From: Sympetrum striolatum | Taxonomy: Eukaryota; Arthropoda; Insecta; Odonata; Libellulidae | Length of the DNA: 64,000 nucleotides | Reading direction: 5' to 3' | Assembly: GCA_947579665.1 (NCBI GenBank) | Contig: OX388347.1 | Coordinates: 21,072,562 to 21,136,561 of the forward strand | In this document: piece after piece, positions 13,101 to 28,100 of the stretch | Position numbering within the stretch: position 1 is the first letter of the stretch | How the letters are laid out: each line of letters starts with the position of its first letter | Notes under the pieces: model-generated | Seen by the model: the letters and a program-made list of their open reading frames with translations, nothing else | Database searches by the model: none | Told to the model about the DNA's origin: nothing | Made by a program: the position numbers and the translations under genes

Positions 13101-16100
13101 GGTGTAGAGACCGAAACGCTTACTACACTGTAAAATCATTGTCACTTTTTCCTTAACTATATTGTTATCTTTATCTGTATATTCATTTTTATTTCTAGAA
13201 ATTACAAGGGGAGGTTGAAGGTATGGAGGAATTATTCAAAAATGTCAGCAAAAAATTCCAAAATTTGATACCAGATCTCTCAAGAGAAGATGTGGATAAA
13301 ATGATGAATACTCTCAAGAAGGAAAAAGGTTAATATAAGTTTATTGATCTTATGTATATTTTAGCATTCCTTAATACATGCATTGAAAATCAAATATATG
13401 TTCCGCATTTATTACAGAGGCGTTGGTCAAAGTACACCCATTGATTACTAAGCAACTACATTTCTTCCACCAAATTCTGGTGCATCAAGAATCCTTGGAG
13501 TCTGGACAGAAGGAGATTGGAGATTGGATAAATGATGCTCAGAAACTTCTAGCGACATATTCATTGGATCTTGGAAAGGATGCTATTCAATCACAACTTG
13601 ACAAACACAAGGTTTTCATTTCATTTAACAGTATTTAAATGAAAATTATGTAGTAGTTATTGTATTATAATGAAAGTATTATTTATTCATCTACATTTGG
13701 AAATTGTTTGGAATATCATCTACATTCCTTTGCTGCGATTGTTTACTATTTTATATTCAACTACGGTAAAGATATCCATTATTTCTCCTCTCAATTTCAT
13801 GATTGTTGTCTCTAGTTTATTTTTAAGTTTTTCTCTTGTGTAATAGAATTTAGAAAATGCCCTTTTAGATAATTAATTTTCTCACATTTGATATTCACAT
13901 TACAGGCCTTCTTTTCTAAGCTTCCATACTACAAATCAATGCTGGACAGCAAGAATAATATTTTCCAAAATATTATAAAATCCACCAGTGGTGTAAGCAT
14001 TGATACTGCTGAATTCCAACAGAAAATGGTGCTACTGAATGAGCGTTTTACAGAAGTTTCTCAAGCATCAATGCAGTGGGAGCAGGTAATCTCTTTTGCC
14101 ATTCTGTGAATTTCATATAAGCTGCATGAGAATCTAAATAACGCATTTCTATTAAATTTCAGAAAATGCAAGAAGCCATTCGTTGCTGGCATAATTTTGG
14201 AGAATCAGAAAGGATAATAATGGAATGGCTAATGAATGCAGAGAAAATGATTTCAGAGAAACACATTGATAACAGAAATATCGTTGAATCCCATAAGGTT
14301 TGTGTAATGGAGATATCAGTTCTGTAATATGAGATAAGTACATGAACACAGTATAATCTGGTTCACATGTTACTTTTTGGTTCCCCATAGGCATTTTTTG
14401 AAAGGGTTAATGAGAAATGGATTCAAGATTTCATCAACTCTGCTCAAGACTTAAAGAAGTGTATATCTAAAGAACATCATGGACCAATTTCGCAAAGTGT
14501 TGAGAAGATTCAAAATAAATGGAAGGTAAAATGGCAATTGAAGTCTTCATTGTTTTCTATCTTCTAAAAATGGAATGGTATATGGCATACAATTACAATT
14601 AAAAATGGGAACATAAGAGCAGAACTCCACGTGAGACATGGTGGTTTATTTAAATGAAACCTTCACCAATGAACTCTGATAACCATAAAGCTTTCAGATA
14701 AATGAGTTTGTTTAAACCTTTTATTAAACTATCATGTTATCTGCTGATGTCCAAGATCAACTATGATTTTGAAGTGTATTGATTTGTAAAAGAGTTATAG
14801 GTTTTGCAAAGCCTATGAAAGATAGATATATTATTAAACATCGGCTTTAGTTCCACAATGATCGTCTCATTTGGCATGATTATACCCATAATTATGACTC
14901 CGTTGTTACACAGAGAGAAATTTAGGCATTGTGTAAATATTCCATAGTTATTTCATTTATTTTATACTTATCATAAAATGTTAGAAAACCTTCATAGCCA
15001 TAAATTGTTACATTAGTAGATTATTTTTTGTGATAGCAGTGAAAGATAATCCAATTAGTCTACTGCCTACTTTTATTGAAATATTTATTTTCATTTTCAA
15101 TTCATTAGGAAATTTTGTCATTTGCTCCCTTGCATCTGATGAGATTAGAATTCCGTCTTGATGAAGCAGCATTTAACCAATACCTGAAGGAAATCGAGAA
15201 GGAAATAAATATTGAGCAACAAGCATTTAATAAAAATGAAAATGTAGAGAGCATTTTAAGCAGAAATAAGGTATTTTTTGTGTATTTTATTTTCTATGTA
15301 ATAAAATATTATTAAAGTATTATTAAGGTATTATTACAGTATTATTAAAGTATTATTAAAGTATTATTAAAGTATTATTAAAGTATTATATAAGTATTTA
15401 TATAAAGTTATCAGGTGGATGTAAATTTAACCAAAAAATGATAATCTTTTCATTCCAGGCCTTTTTTACCAATACAACTTTGGTGAGAGATATAGATAGA
15501 AGTTTGGAGACAATGAAGTTAATCACCAAAAGGTACTCTGAAATGATATCACAAGATAGTAGTTTGAAGGATTCATATGACCAAGCTCATAAGCAATGGG
15601 ATTTGTGTTTGAAAAAAATTGAAGAATTCACTCAGCAGTTGCAGCAGGTTCCAGCTCAATGGGCAAAATACAAGGCTAAGTTAGTAAAAAATTCTTAAAA
15701 TTTTGAATTATTTATCTGTTAACAAAATGTTATTGCCTTTTCAAGTAATTTTATCCATAGACTTATTCAATAAATATTGGTGTACGGAACAATATTTGTT
15801 CATTTGCAAACATTTTTATTGTTACTATTACAGGTTTGCAGAAATGTCGAATTGGATGGATATGGTGGACAAAAGTCTTAATAGTATTATGAAGGAAGTA
15901 ACAACCTTCGAAGAGTTTGAGAAAGAAAGAGCTGTAGTCCAAGTAAGTAAAACTGAAATTTATCACATTAAACATTGTCAAATTTTATTCATCATATAAT
16001 CATACTGTAATCATTGTTTCATTAGTATAAATAACCCTCTGCCATTACTTATGATATGCTTATATAGTAGCATCAATGTAGGTGGTAAATGCATATACTC

Positions 16101-19100
16101 ATTGAGGCATTAAGATTAAAGATAAGAATAAAACAGGTAGAAAATTCTTCTTGATATTCTTAGTAACATTGCATGCAAATAAATGTAGAATTATAAGTTA
16201 TTTTATGTAGTTCTTTGTATATTTTGATGTAAGCTACTGTTATTAGTTCTTATCTTTCTAAGAATCTCTATAGGATGAAACATTCATTTGTAGTCCTCTA
16301 TTTGCAATTCGACTATAAGAAAATAATTATAAATAGATACTTTCCATAAGATTCTAATTCTATAAAATTTTCATTAATTTGTATCATTCTGCTAGGAATT
16401 TTTAGTATGCATCCAAAGAAGTTTATTTATTCTAGCACATTTTATAATTAATTTTTGATGAAAATAAAAAATTAATTATATATCAATTGCTATTATTTTT
16501 CTTGTAGTGTTATGATAAAAATGTTATCTGGCTCATAGAATGCAAAAATATTAAGCTAAACAGAATCCCTGAAATATAAACTCATAGCATGATAGTGCTA
16601 AGTTCAGATATATCTTATTTACCTGCTTTGAATCTAATCTTTCTCATACATGTATATATCATTATATTAATCACCTAACATTTTCCCTTAATGCTTTCTC
16701 TGGAAATTAGCTTCGAGAAATGATGGTAAAGGAATTAGATGTTTTTGGAAAATAAATCAAAGTTAACATCAGTCTGTTTTATGAACATTATTTCGCATTG
16801 CTTTAAACATTAAAATATTGGCTTATTCTTTTACAGGCCATCTGTAAAGATGTGGACACAAAGAGAGCAGATATGAAAAGCTTAGTCCAAACTTTTGACA
16901 CTTTAGTTTTTCATGCTTCTGATGAAGAGAGTGTCAATGAGCAAAAGAAGTTGGAGGAATTGATCACTCGTTATAAAAATCTCATTCCAGTAATTGAATT
17001 GACAATGGTAAAGACAGAGGTGCATTCCAAGTGCCATGTCCATCGTAGAGATGTCAGAGAGGTAAGAAATAATCCCTCATTGCCTATTCTCATCTTAGTT
17101 TAATGCATCAAACCATTGAATTTCATCATTTTATCGAATTAGAAAATTTATGTATGTAATTCCTAAAAATTTGCATATGTTCTACAATACTATTACTAAC
17201 TCTAAAGTACTAATAATTGAATCTAATGTTCATAAATTTTAGCAGTTATTCTTGTATCTAGTGCAATAATATTTTTTTTAATCTTTACCTGAAGGAAAGG
17301 ATTTTACATATATTTATAGATACAGAAGTCATGCTTCATTTTTAATAAATAGGGAAATATTTGCTGAAGAAATTGAGTTGTGAATAGGTATAGTCCAATC
17401 ATGATATTGAGGCCCACAATCTATAGCCTACTGCACAGTCAGGCCTAACTTAGCAGTGCTTACTGACAGGGGAACCATGTGAAACACTACTTCTGTTAAC
17501 CGAAATAAGTTTTTGAGCATGATGCATGGCAGGCAGTTACCCCTCTAAAGTTCCCAATCTCCTCCACTTTTTCCCTCATTAGAGTTTTGTCATTGGACTC
17601 AAGATCATGATTGGACTATAGTTTGAGTAAACTAAAGAAGTATTCAGTTTGAAACACATCCCCTCATTTTTGTTTGAGTAAAATCTGAAATTTATTTTGG
17701 GATTTCTTCAAGAATAAGTATGAAATCTTAGTTTTCTTCATTTCAGTTTATTTTCAAGACTGCAGTCTTATCTTGCGTATAGTGATCCTGATCAAATTAA
17801 AACCACTATACACAGGGACACAAATTATTCCTATAATTAGAATGATGTCTTGGACAATGTGTCAAAATATTTTCTCTCAATTTTTCCATCCTAGCAGTTA
17901 GTCTTTCATGATACCTTTCATATTTTTAATTCACAACCACTTCAGTGTAAAACATATCAGGAGTGTAGATGGTAAATTTTTTGTCATTTATCATCTTATT
18001 TTAACATGTAAATCTCACACTTCTGGTTTACCATTCCTATCTTTTGGACAGATTTGTAGCTCACTCAATGCAGTGAGAGATACATCAGCTGCTCCAGCAT
18101 ATCCAGACAGTGTAGACACTCTGCAGAAGATGATACAGCAACAGGATACTGCTGTAAAATATTTGGATGAACAGAGGCCTCAAATAATGACACTCATACA
18201 GAGAGGGAAAGATCTAGCAAAGGATCCACATGCTCCTGTATTTGTGCAAAGTGAAGTTGACAACTTAGAAAATGCTTGGAAACAAACATTTGCTGCAGCT
18301 GTAGAGAAGTTGAAAAAACTTAAAGGTGAAAAAATAAATAATATAATACAACATTTATTCATATCATCATAATATTCTCATTTCTGTTTAATCAAAGAAT
18401 TAGTAGTCCACAGAGGAGATGCTTGCCATCTTCTCAGCACTTCTATGATAATTTTATTATGATGTAGAATGGAATTTTTATTGCAATATTCACACCTATA
18501 TTTTCTCATGACTGCAAGTGGCTATTTTACTTTAATATTCCTAAAATTTGATTACAAGAAAGATACATTAGATTATGGTAATTTACAGCTTTAAAATGTA
18601 TAGTGGAGATTTAAATAAATATGCAATACATCCTTTGACTGTCATTACACATTCTAATATTATGAATTCCATAGTTAATGACATTATATTACAGATATCT
18701 TATATATATGTATTCTCATCAGACTCTCAAAACTGAATAAGTTTAATTATAAAATTATTATTTACAGGAACTTTGAAACTTTGGAACAGTTACAAAGAGC
18801 AAAAAGATGAAATTATGAAACTCTTGGAGCAAGCTGATAAAGAATTAAAGAAGATCACCCCAGGACATGATAGCCGTCATGTTGCATCTGATCTTCAAGC
18901 AAAGCAGGACATGAGTATAGCTCTCAGGGAAGCTACTGAAGAAATGCTGAAGAGACTGAGGGATTCATGCTCCAAATTGACCAATGTCACAGCTCCTGAA
19001 AAGAAGCCTCTCTTACTGAAGGAGGTAGTTATGTGAAATATAAGAAATATTTATCATTTTTGGATGCTTCAAATATTGACAGTTGCTTATTTGAATCATT

Positions 19101-22100
19101 TCAGGTTACTGAAATAGAACGTCAACTTCAAGTGGTATTAGAAACAGTGCAGGAGAGGGTTGTGTATCTAGAGCAGTTCAATGCTCGCTGGACAACCTTC
19201 CAATCTCAACTTGAGGAACTGAGGAAGTGGGCAGAAGGCCAAGGACCCCAGCAGCTCAGAGCTATTGAGTCGACAGAAAAAAGTCCCCTGGAACGGGTTG
19301 AAAAAGTCAAAGTACTTCAAGAGCAAATCAATGAAAAATTTAGAATTTTGGATGTTTTGGAAAAGGAAGCTACTGGAATACTAAAAGGTCTGTCATCTAG
19401 AAATAAATTCCATTAATTTCAATCATTTTTCTCCATAAAAAATGTACTTAACTTACATTTTGGAAAGGAAACTTTTTATCATTTTATTATATTTCATATT
19501 TAATAGTTAAGTTTTAGATAAGATTTTCTCTTTACATTTGTGAAAAAAGTGTCAAGTGCTTTAATGAATTGCAATGATTCTACTCACATAAGCTAAATTT
19601 TTATGTATCTGTAACATTCTAGATGATTCTGAAAATGTAGAAGCGGTAAGCCTCTGTAGAGATGTCTCAGAAATAAAGAATTTGATTGCGGAGCTCAAGA
19701 GAGGTGTTGAAGCAGAATATCTTTCTGCTGAAGAATCCCTTTGTACATGGCAGGAATACCAAGGAGAATTACAAAAGATCAAGCCATGGATTGAAAAGGC
19801 TGAGGTAAATGTATCATCGGGCATGCCAAAACCAGTTTCGTTGATAGAAGCCCAGCAGCAATTGGAAAATGCCAAGGTTTGTAAATCATACCTCCTTTAA
19901 TACCCGTACTCATAGTTGATGTATAGAATTTCTGTTAGAATCATCATTTAATTCATGCTTTTCTTTGATTTCATTGCTTTTTAATTTCCTAATTAAATAC
20001 TCATTATGAATTAAAGCTGAAATTAATATAAAACGTATGTTTATAAATGCAGATATGGCCTGAATTTCATATAAAAGTATCATCACATATAAAGGTGATG
20101 GTATCAGTATATACTAAAACTTTATTTGTCATTGCAGATCATGTTGATTTCGGATTAAACATTTTTATATGCTGAACAGTTATTTTATATTTTTATAAAG
20201 TTTCATTTTTACTTGATTATTTTAATTACCGTATTTTCTGGTAGATAACCCGCGTGTTATCTATACAAAAAATATAGAAAAATGATAAAAATAATAGTGC
20301 GTGATATACAATGGAAAATCTTGTTTAATTGAATATTGAACTCGGAAACAAATGACTAAACAATACTCACTTACTAGGGCAATTTTATTATAACCAACAT
20401 ATTGTAAATGTTAATGTAATTATATAATTAATTTCGAAATAAGAGTAATTATTGCAAAACATTACAGTGATGAAAAAACATTGTCTGAATAACACATAGG
20501 AGGAAAGCATAAAAAAGGAAACTTAAGTAATTAGTTCAAGAATTGCATTAAAACTAGCTCGAAGTTTTGATTTGAAGGATTTATTCACCGTCAAATCAAG
20601 GGGTTGAAGTTTCTTCGTCAGTCCACCAGGTATAATTGCTACCTTGGAGTATTTGTTGACCAATTTCTTTACTTCGGGCACTAAATGGGCTCGACATGCA
20701 TCCATAATTAAAACAGATTTGGGGCTGAAGAAAGCATGTTTACGTTTTTTCCAAACATTATCTAACCAGGTCTTCAGCATTTCTTTATTTATCCATCCTT
20801 TTTCATTTGCGGTAACAATAAGTTCTTTCGAAAAACGCCTCTTTGGAATTGTTTTCCTCTTAAATATCACCATAGGAGATAGCTTGCAACCATCTGACGT
20901 TATGCACAATACAATTGTAAAATTTGACTTTTCGTGTCCTGTCGTAGTAATGGACACTTCCTTTGCACCTTCAAGATTCACAGTCATTGCAGTTGGAAGG
21001 TCAAAACTTGCTGGGACCTCATCCATATTACCCACATGCATTTCTTCCACTTCGAAAATGCACTCTTTCAAAAACTGTCTAAATGCTATCACCTTGGTCC
21101 CCCAATCTACAGGTAGTTTCTGACCAATGCTTGTCGAGGCACGAACACTTAAATTATTTCTCAACATGAACCGGAATCCCCAAGAGGGATATGCTTTGAA
21201 GTCAATTATGTTTTTCTCTCGTGCAATTTGCTTTGCTTGAAGTAAAATTCTAGTTGTTGATAGTCTTATTCCTCTTGATCGTTCACGAGTAGTTTAGTCG
21301 TAAAGTTCTTTTTCGAGTGTTGGCCAGAAACACTTTCTGTAGCGCATGACTCGTTTTCCACGATGCAGTTTCTTAAAAACCTCCTCATTCTTTCGCCACT
21401 CTCTCACACTAGCTTCATTTACATTGAATTTTCTCCCTGCTGCACGATTTCTATTAACTTTTGCAAACTGAATAACTTCCAGCTTAAATTGAGCCGTGTA
21501 CGATTTGCGTGTTTTTGCTTTTCTTTCTTCCATGGCCTTACAATAATAAATAGGTATAATTAGGTACTATTGAAATACCTTCGATACCACTTTCAAAATT
21601 GTTTATTTCCTAGTTCATTTGTGCATAGAAAGGTAGTTATAATGAATTTGCTGCGGCTTAAACAGCATCATAACGATCTTTAAAGCCCTTTACGAAAAAT
21701 AGTACAAATTTGAAATGCGCGTTATCAATACATAAATCACAGAGAAGAAATTTTTGAAATGCGTGTTATCTATACATTTCTCACAGTGAAGAGATTTTTA
21801 ATATGCGTGTTATCTAGTAGGTGCGTGTTATTTACCAGAAAATACGGTACTTCATTCAATTTGTATTTGTAGGCATTCGAACAAGAATGTGAACAAGCCC
21901 TTGGATGTTTGCAGAATCTAAAATTGAAAGCACAGCAGATGTCTGCTTTTTCAAGTGTTCCTGATGAATTGAATGCAGTTCACTCAAGATGGGCTGTGGT
22001 TCATGATGTCACAATGGGTTGGAGAACAAGGGTTGAAGCACTGGTGGAAGAATGGCAAAATCTTGAAAATGCCACAGGGAAAATGGAAGACTGGATTCAG

Positions 22101-25100
22101 GACAAAGAAAATGTTATGAGCATCCCAGTGAATCTAAGCTGTCCTGACATTAGAAAATTAGAAGCTGAACTGGGAAAATTGAAGGTTGGTGCATCTTTTA
22201 AACAAAGTTTAATTACAACCTTTATTCCTTTACTGTACTCTTCACAGAAGTATCTCACATCATCAATGTATAAAAGATAATATTAATTTGATGAGACCAT
22301 CATTTTTTACATTTCCTACCTCTGAATTATTATGAAGGTTAGCTGTTCCTTAATCTTTAATGAAATTTTAACTGTTTTGATACTGAAATTATAACATATC
22401 TCAGATTCTAATCACACTTACGTCATATCTTACTTTTTAAATTTCTGTATTGTTTATTTTGTAGTATGACTTTAGGCTCCTTTGTTTATTATTAATTCCA
22501 GATTCTAAACAAAGAAGTGGCTGAGAAACAAGCTCAACTCATTAATATTATGCAATCTTCTGATAATATTGCACAAGGTCTAGCTTTGGAAGGAGCTATG
22601 GCTCTGAAAGGTAAAATAGCAGAACTGAAAGCCAAAGTTACTTCACTGGGTGATAGAGTGCGCCATCAAATCAATGACATCTCAGATAGCATCATTGCCA
22701 GGTATGTTATTGGAATTCTTGAAGGAATTAATATAAGCATTCTTTCATTGATAATCATGTTTTTAAAGCTACATTTTCCTTCTATGATTGTAATTCTTCT
22801 TTAGGCAAGAGTTTCAAGCAAAGATGGCTGGTTTTAATGATTATATGGATCAGCTATCTGCCAATGTATCTCAATTAGATGACATCAGCCTTGAGAAGGT
22901 GGAACCAAGTCTGCAAGCATTACACACCCTACTGCAAGAACATTCAGATCAGCAGAAAATATTTAATGATATTTACTCAGAGGTGAAACAACTTTCAAGT
23001 TCATGTACTCCAGAAGAAGCAGCTACTCTTAATAATGATTATACAAATATATCAGAGAAGTACCAGGTGAATTTTCTTATATTAACCATTTGTTTTATTT
23101 TTGATTTTTATCAGTATAAGTTTTGAAAGTTTATAACCACAATTATTTTTCCTTTGTTATCAGGAACTTGAAGACAATCTTCAGGAGAAGAAGAAAGCCC
23201 TGGAAAAATGGTCTGAATTGCTGAATTGGAGCAATGAAACTAAGGAGCATTTAAACCATATCAAATACCAGTTAGATACTCAGAACCCATCTCAGGATGA
23301 ACTAAAGCATATCTGTAATGACTTGGACCTTGTGTCTGTGAAAGTGAGTGCTTGGAAGGAGGAGGCACCTGTCATTGATGACTTGAGTAAGCAGGGCACT
23401 GTTCGGTTCAGAAGTGAGACTACTGGAAAACCCATCACTTCTGTGCAAATAGTGGAAGACATAGATATTTTGACTTGCACATTATTGACACTTGTTAAGA
23501 AAAAACAGAACTACTTACAAGATACATCTAACCGCCTATCTGAATTCCAAGGAACAAAGAAGAATGTTTCAGATCTATTGTCCTCCATTAAAAAGAATTT
23601 TAAGGGCATAGTTGACTCGGGAAATACTTTAGATAAAGCAGATAAGGTAGTTATGGATGTCTCTGGTCTTGTTGAGGAAATGGGTTTTAAAGTCGGGATT
23701 AAAGATAAGCTGCATGAACAGGGCAGAAAGCTGATGCAAGATGATCCCAATAATGCCCCTAGCATTCAGAACATCTTAGCTGAAGTAGATAATGAATGGG
23801 AAAATCTTATTTCAGAGCTAAAGGATCAGAAATCAAAATATGCTGAAATGAGCAGTGAATGGAGAAAATTCTGTGATACAAAGGACAGTATGTACAGCAG
23901 TGTGAATGGAGCTGTGAACATGTGCCAGTCTACTCAAGAAGTGCCAAATGATGTAATGCAGGTGTCTTCTGCATTTGAAAAGTTAAAGAGTTCTTTAGAC
24001 ATCCTGAAGAAAGCAAAACTTTCTCTTGATGTAATGGATACTAAAAGTGATGTGATCATGAAAGTAGCAGAGGGAATTCCAACCCTGAAAACGGATGAAA
24101 TTGGTAATGAACTATCAAAAGCCCACAATCAATGGCAAAATGCATATGATTCTCTTACTAAGAAGGTACAGAACTTGGAAACACAGCTAACAATCTGGAA
24201 ACAAATAGACGAAGCCAAGGATGACCTCTTACCATGGCTTAGTGATACAATTGATGCAATTCAGAGTGCTCAAGAAAACTTGGTTGATGCTGAAGCTGCA
24301 CGAGGAATTCTAAGTAAATTTAAAGAAGAATTGCCTTCACATGCTAACTCCAAAGGTAGCATTACATTCAAAACAGCAGAGCTAGTTAAGCTAAATGATG
24401 GGAAGGAAATTCCGACATTATGTGCCTTAAATGAATTGCTGAAAGAGCAATTCTCTCATTTAGAAGAAGTGGCTGATTCATTAGACTCAGTTACCCACAG
24501 TGTTGGAGAACAGGAAAAAGTTATTAGAGAGGATATCAAGAAGTATTCTGACAGTTTGAGCAAAATAAGAGAGTCTTTGATGAAATGTGAAGACCTAACC
24601 GGAGACGATCCAAAAGTTTTGAAGAGGCTGCAGAAATGTCAAGACCTTAAAATTGAACTTCATGAATGGAGTCCATGCATGACTGAACTTACCAGTACTG
24701 TTGAAGATATGAATTCACAATTTCCATCATTTGCAGAATCTGCAGTAGCCAAAGAACTGGACCTCCTCAAAAAGCGCTTCAGTACAGTTACATCACAAGC
24801 CAACTCCATAGAACTTTCTTTGCTCACATTTTTAAGGAAACATCATAGTGACAAATTCAATAACTTGCAGAAACTGGTTTCAACCTATAAAGAGAAAGCT
24901 ACCTGGTATCTTCCAGAACCTGGAAGTGATCGTTACAATTTAGAAGCAAAGTTATCATCCCTGCAAGATGTTGCAATGGTGATAAATGACTGCAATGCAA
25001 AGATGTCTGATTTAGATTGTTCTCTTGCATTATTAAACAACGTGGAGAGCTTAAGTAGAATGGATGAACTGAAAACAGAGAGAGATAGTCTTGCTTCAGA

Positions 25101-28100
25101 TCTTGAATCTCTAAACACAAATTATTTAGAAGCTAAAAAGGTATTAGAACACAATATCAATCTTTGGCAGAAATATGAGCTTATGTCTGAAAATGTGTCA
25201 TCTTGGCTTAGGGAAATAGAAGGTAAAGTTAGAGCTGAGACTGTGAGTCAAGTAAGCATGCCAAATATTGATGAAAAAATAAAGGAAATGAATGACCTGA
25301 AGAAGCAAGTCTCTGATCATGAAGCAGATGTTAAAGAGCTTGCCATACTTGGTGATGAAATAACAAAAGAATGTTCAGAGTCAAGGGCTGAGCAATATGT
25401 TGGAAACTTATCATCCAGGCATCAGAATATCAAGAAATTCATAGACTCTTATCTTGACCGTCTTGATCTCATGTGTAAAAATCAAGATCTGTACAAATCT
25501 GCAGTATCTGATGTACAAAAATGGCTATCCAATTCAGTGGACAAATTGAAATCTTTTGAAGATCAGCTTTTGGTAACTGGAAAGCCAAAAGTATCGTATC
25601 AAGCAAAGCTGAAGGAGCTTAAGTCTTTCGCAGAAGAAAAGGAAACTGGACAGGCTCTTCTTAACAAAGCTATTGAAACTGCTGAGACTCTCTTCCCTGG
25701 GGTTACTCCTGAGAATCGAGAGGCAATACGAGGCGAACTCCGCAAATTACGAGGAGAATCTGAATCATTGATTGACAAAGTGAATGAACTCCATAAAAAA
25801 GTTGAAGGAAGAATCTTGCAACTTTCATCCTTTGATGATAGCCATACTCAAATAAATCAATGGATGAGTGAGGCTAAAGGTAGAGTGGGCTCTGCAGTTC
25901 TTTTAAAACCTACTTTGCAAGAAAAGAAAATGGTTTCACATGAGTATAAATGTGCATTGCAAGATATTAAAACCCATCAGAACATAATAAGTCAGCTTCA
26001 AGATAAGATTAGTGCACTTTCTGATCCAGAATCATCTTCAAAGTTTGACCATGTATTTTCTGAGTATAAACAATTGTCAGACTGTGCTCAAGATAGAATT
26101 ACTACTGCAGAGAAGTATGTTACTGACCATGAAACCTACCTACAGCATCTTGATAAACTCCGTGATTGTCTTAATACTTGCAGAACAGAAGCTTCTGACG
26201 TCATTGAGACTCCAATAGAAAAAGATGGAGCTAGTGAAAAGTTAGCCATAATTGAGACTTTATTACAGCAAAGAGATCAAGGCAATGAGCTCATTGACAC
26301 ATGTAAAGCTCTCCTTGACATTGTTCTCAAAGGTACAGAATCATCAGGACACCCTGCTCTCATAAAAGAATTTGAAAGTCATTGTATGCAGTGGAACACG
26401 TTCCTTGACCAATGCACAGAAACACAGAAACAACTCCATCAATTGTGCAGCAAATGGACAGAATTTGAAGAGGAGGTGGAAGAACTTTTAACTTGGTTGA
26501 GGAAAAGAGAGAGTGCAATGAAAGATCAAAGTTTAAGGCGAAATGTTGAAACTAAGAAGGCTCATTTAGAGAAACTCAAGTCCTTAGAGGAAGAAATATT
26601 GTCAAAGGGAGATGAGTTTGCAAGGGTTGTTGAACAAAGTAAATCATGTGGTGCAGAAGGAGAAACAGAGTTAACTGCAAAGGTGTCACAGCTTTCCACA
26701 AGATACCAAGCAGTTAAGAATGTTGCAAAAGAGGCCATTTCTAAGTATCAACATTTTGTAAAAGAACATGAAAAGTTTGATGAAGACTATAATGAGTTTT
26801 GTGAATGGATCTCTCAATCAGAGAATGAGCTTGATAGTCTCTCCAAAATCATAGGAGATTTATCAGCATTGCAAGGACGGCAGAAGAAAATCAAAGAATT
26901 GACTGATTTAAAATCAAAAGAAGCACCAAAGTTTGATGCTCTGGTTGATCTAGGTGAGAAGTTGTACGTCCATACTTCCCCTGAAGGACGAGAAATTATT
27001 CGTAAGCAACTGAGGAATCTCCGAAATCATTGGGATAACTTTGGAGATAGCTTACAGTCAATTGAAGTGAAGTTAGATCATTGTCTTCTTCAGTTTTCTG
27101 AATTAAGCAAGTCTCAAGAACAGCTTACAAAATGGCTCAATGATGTCGAACTGGCTATGCAAAAGTTTAATGAAATCAAAGGATCTCTTCAAGAGAAGAA
27201 AGCACTTCTCCAGAACCATAAGATTATGCATCAAGACATTATGTCACATCAACAGCTTGTGGAATCAGTATGTGAAAAGGGACAGCTTCTTATAGACCAA
27301 ACACAAGATAAGTCTCTGAATGTTTACTTTCAGTCAATCAAGCAATTATTCCAGAGCATTGTTTTAAAATCAAAAGATCTAATGGAAAAACTAGAAAGTT
27401 GTGTGACAGATCATAATCAGTTTAATACTGCTTGCAAGAATCTGAAAGACTGGATAAATGCTGAAAGTGACAAGCTGCAGGAATGTAACAATGTGATGGG
27501 AGAAAAATCTGACATTTCTAAAAGGCTATCAAATCTGAAGATGTTGAGAGAAAATCAAGATCAGGGCAAGCTCTTACTTCAAAGTGTCCATGATATTTTT
27601 GCCGTTGTATCTAGAAGTACTTCAGAAAAAGGAATAGAAATTTTGAAGAAAGATGTAGATGAGCTGGAAAATGGTTTGAAATCCTTGGACACTTCTGTTG
27701 GTGATGTAGAGAGAAATCTAGAAGAGTCATTGAAGCAATGGAAGGAATTTGAGGAACAATTGGAACACCATACAAAATGGATAAGAGCAAATGAAGCAGT
27801 ATTTCGAGATCAGCAACTCAAAGTCAATTTAGACGAAAAAGAAGCTCAGCTCAAAACTTATGTAGAGAAGAGGGATGTCATTGCCAAAAGAGAGGCAGAC
27901 ATTGATGCCTTTGTTGATGGATCCCATGCTCTTCTGCATAGAAGTGAAGCAAATCGTATAAAGCCTCTGATTTCCCAAATCAGAATTCGATATGATCTTC
28001 TCCGTGTCCTCAGCAAGGAGGTAGTCAACCATTGGCAAACTTTGGTAGATGACCATCGTATGTATAACCAGAGACTGCAAGAAACTGAGGCGTGGTTAGC

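Noticed and set aside
17908..18051. Extension of exon x23 upstream of 18052
   Set aside because: The frame is open, but a clear ggacag acceptor and the loss of helical character upstream place the exon start at 18052.
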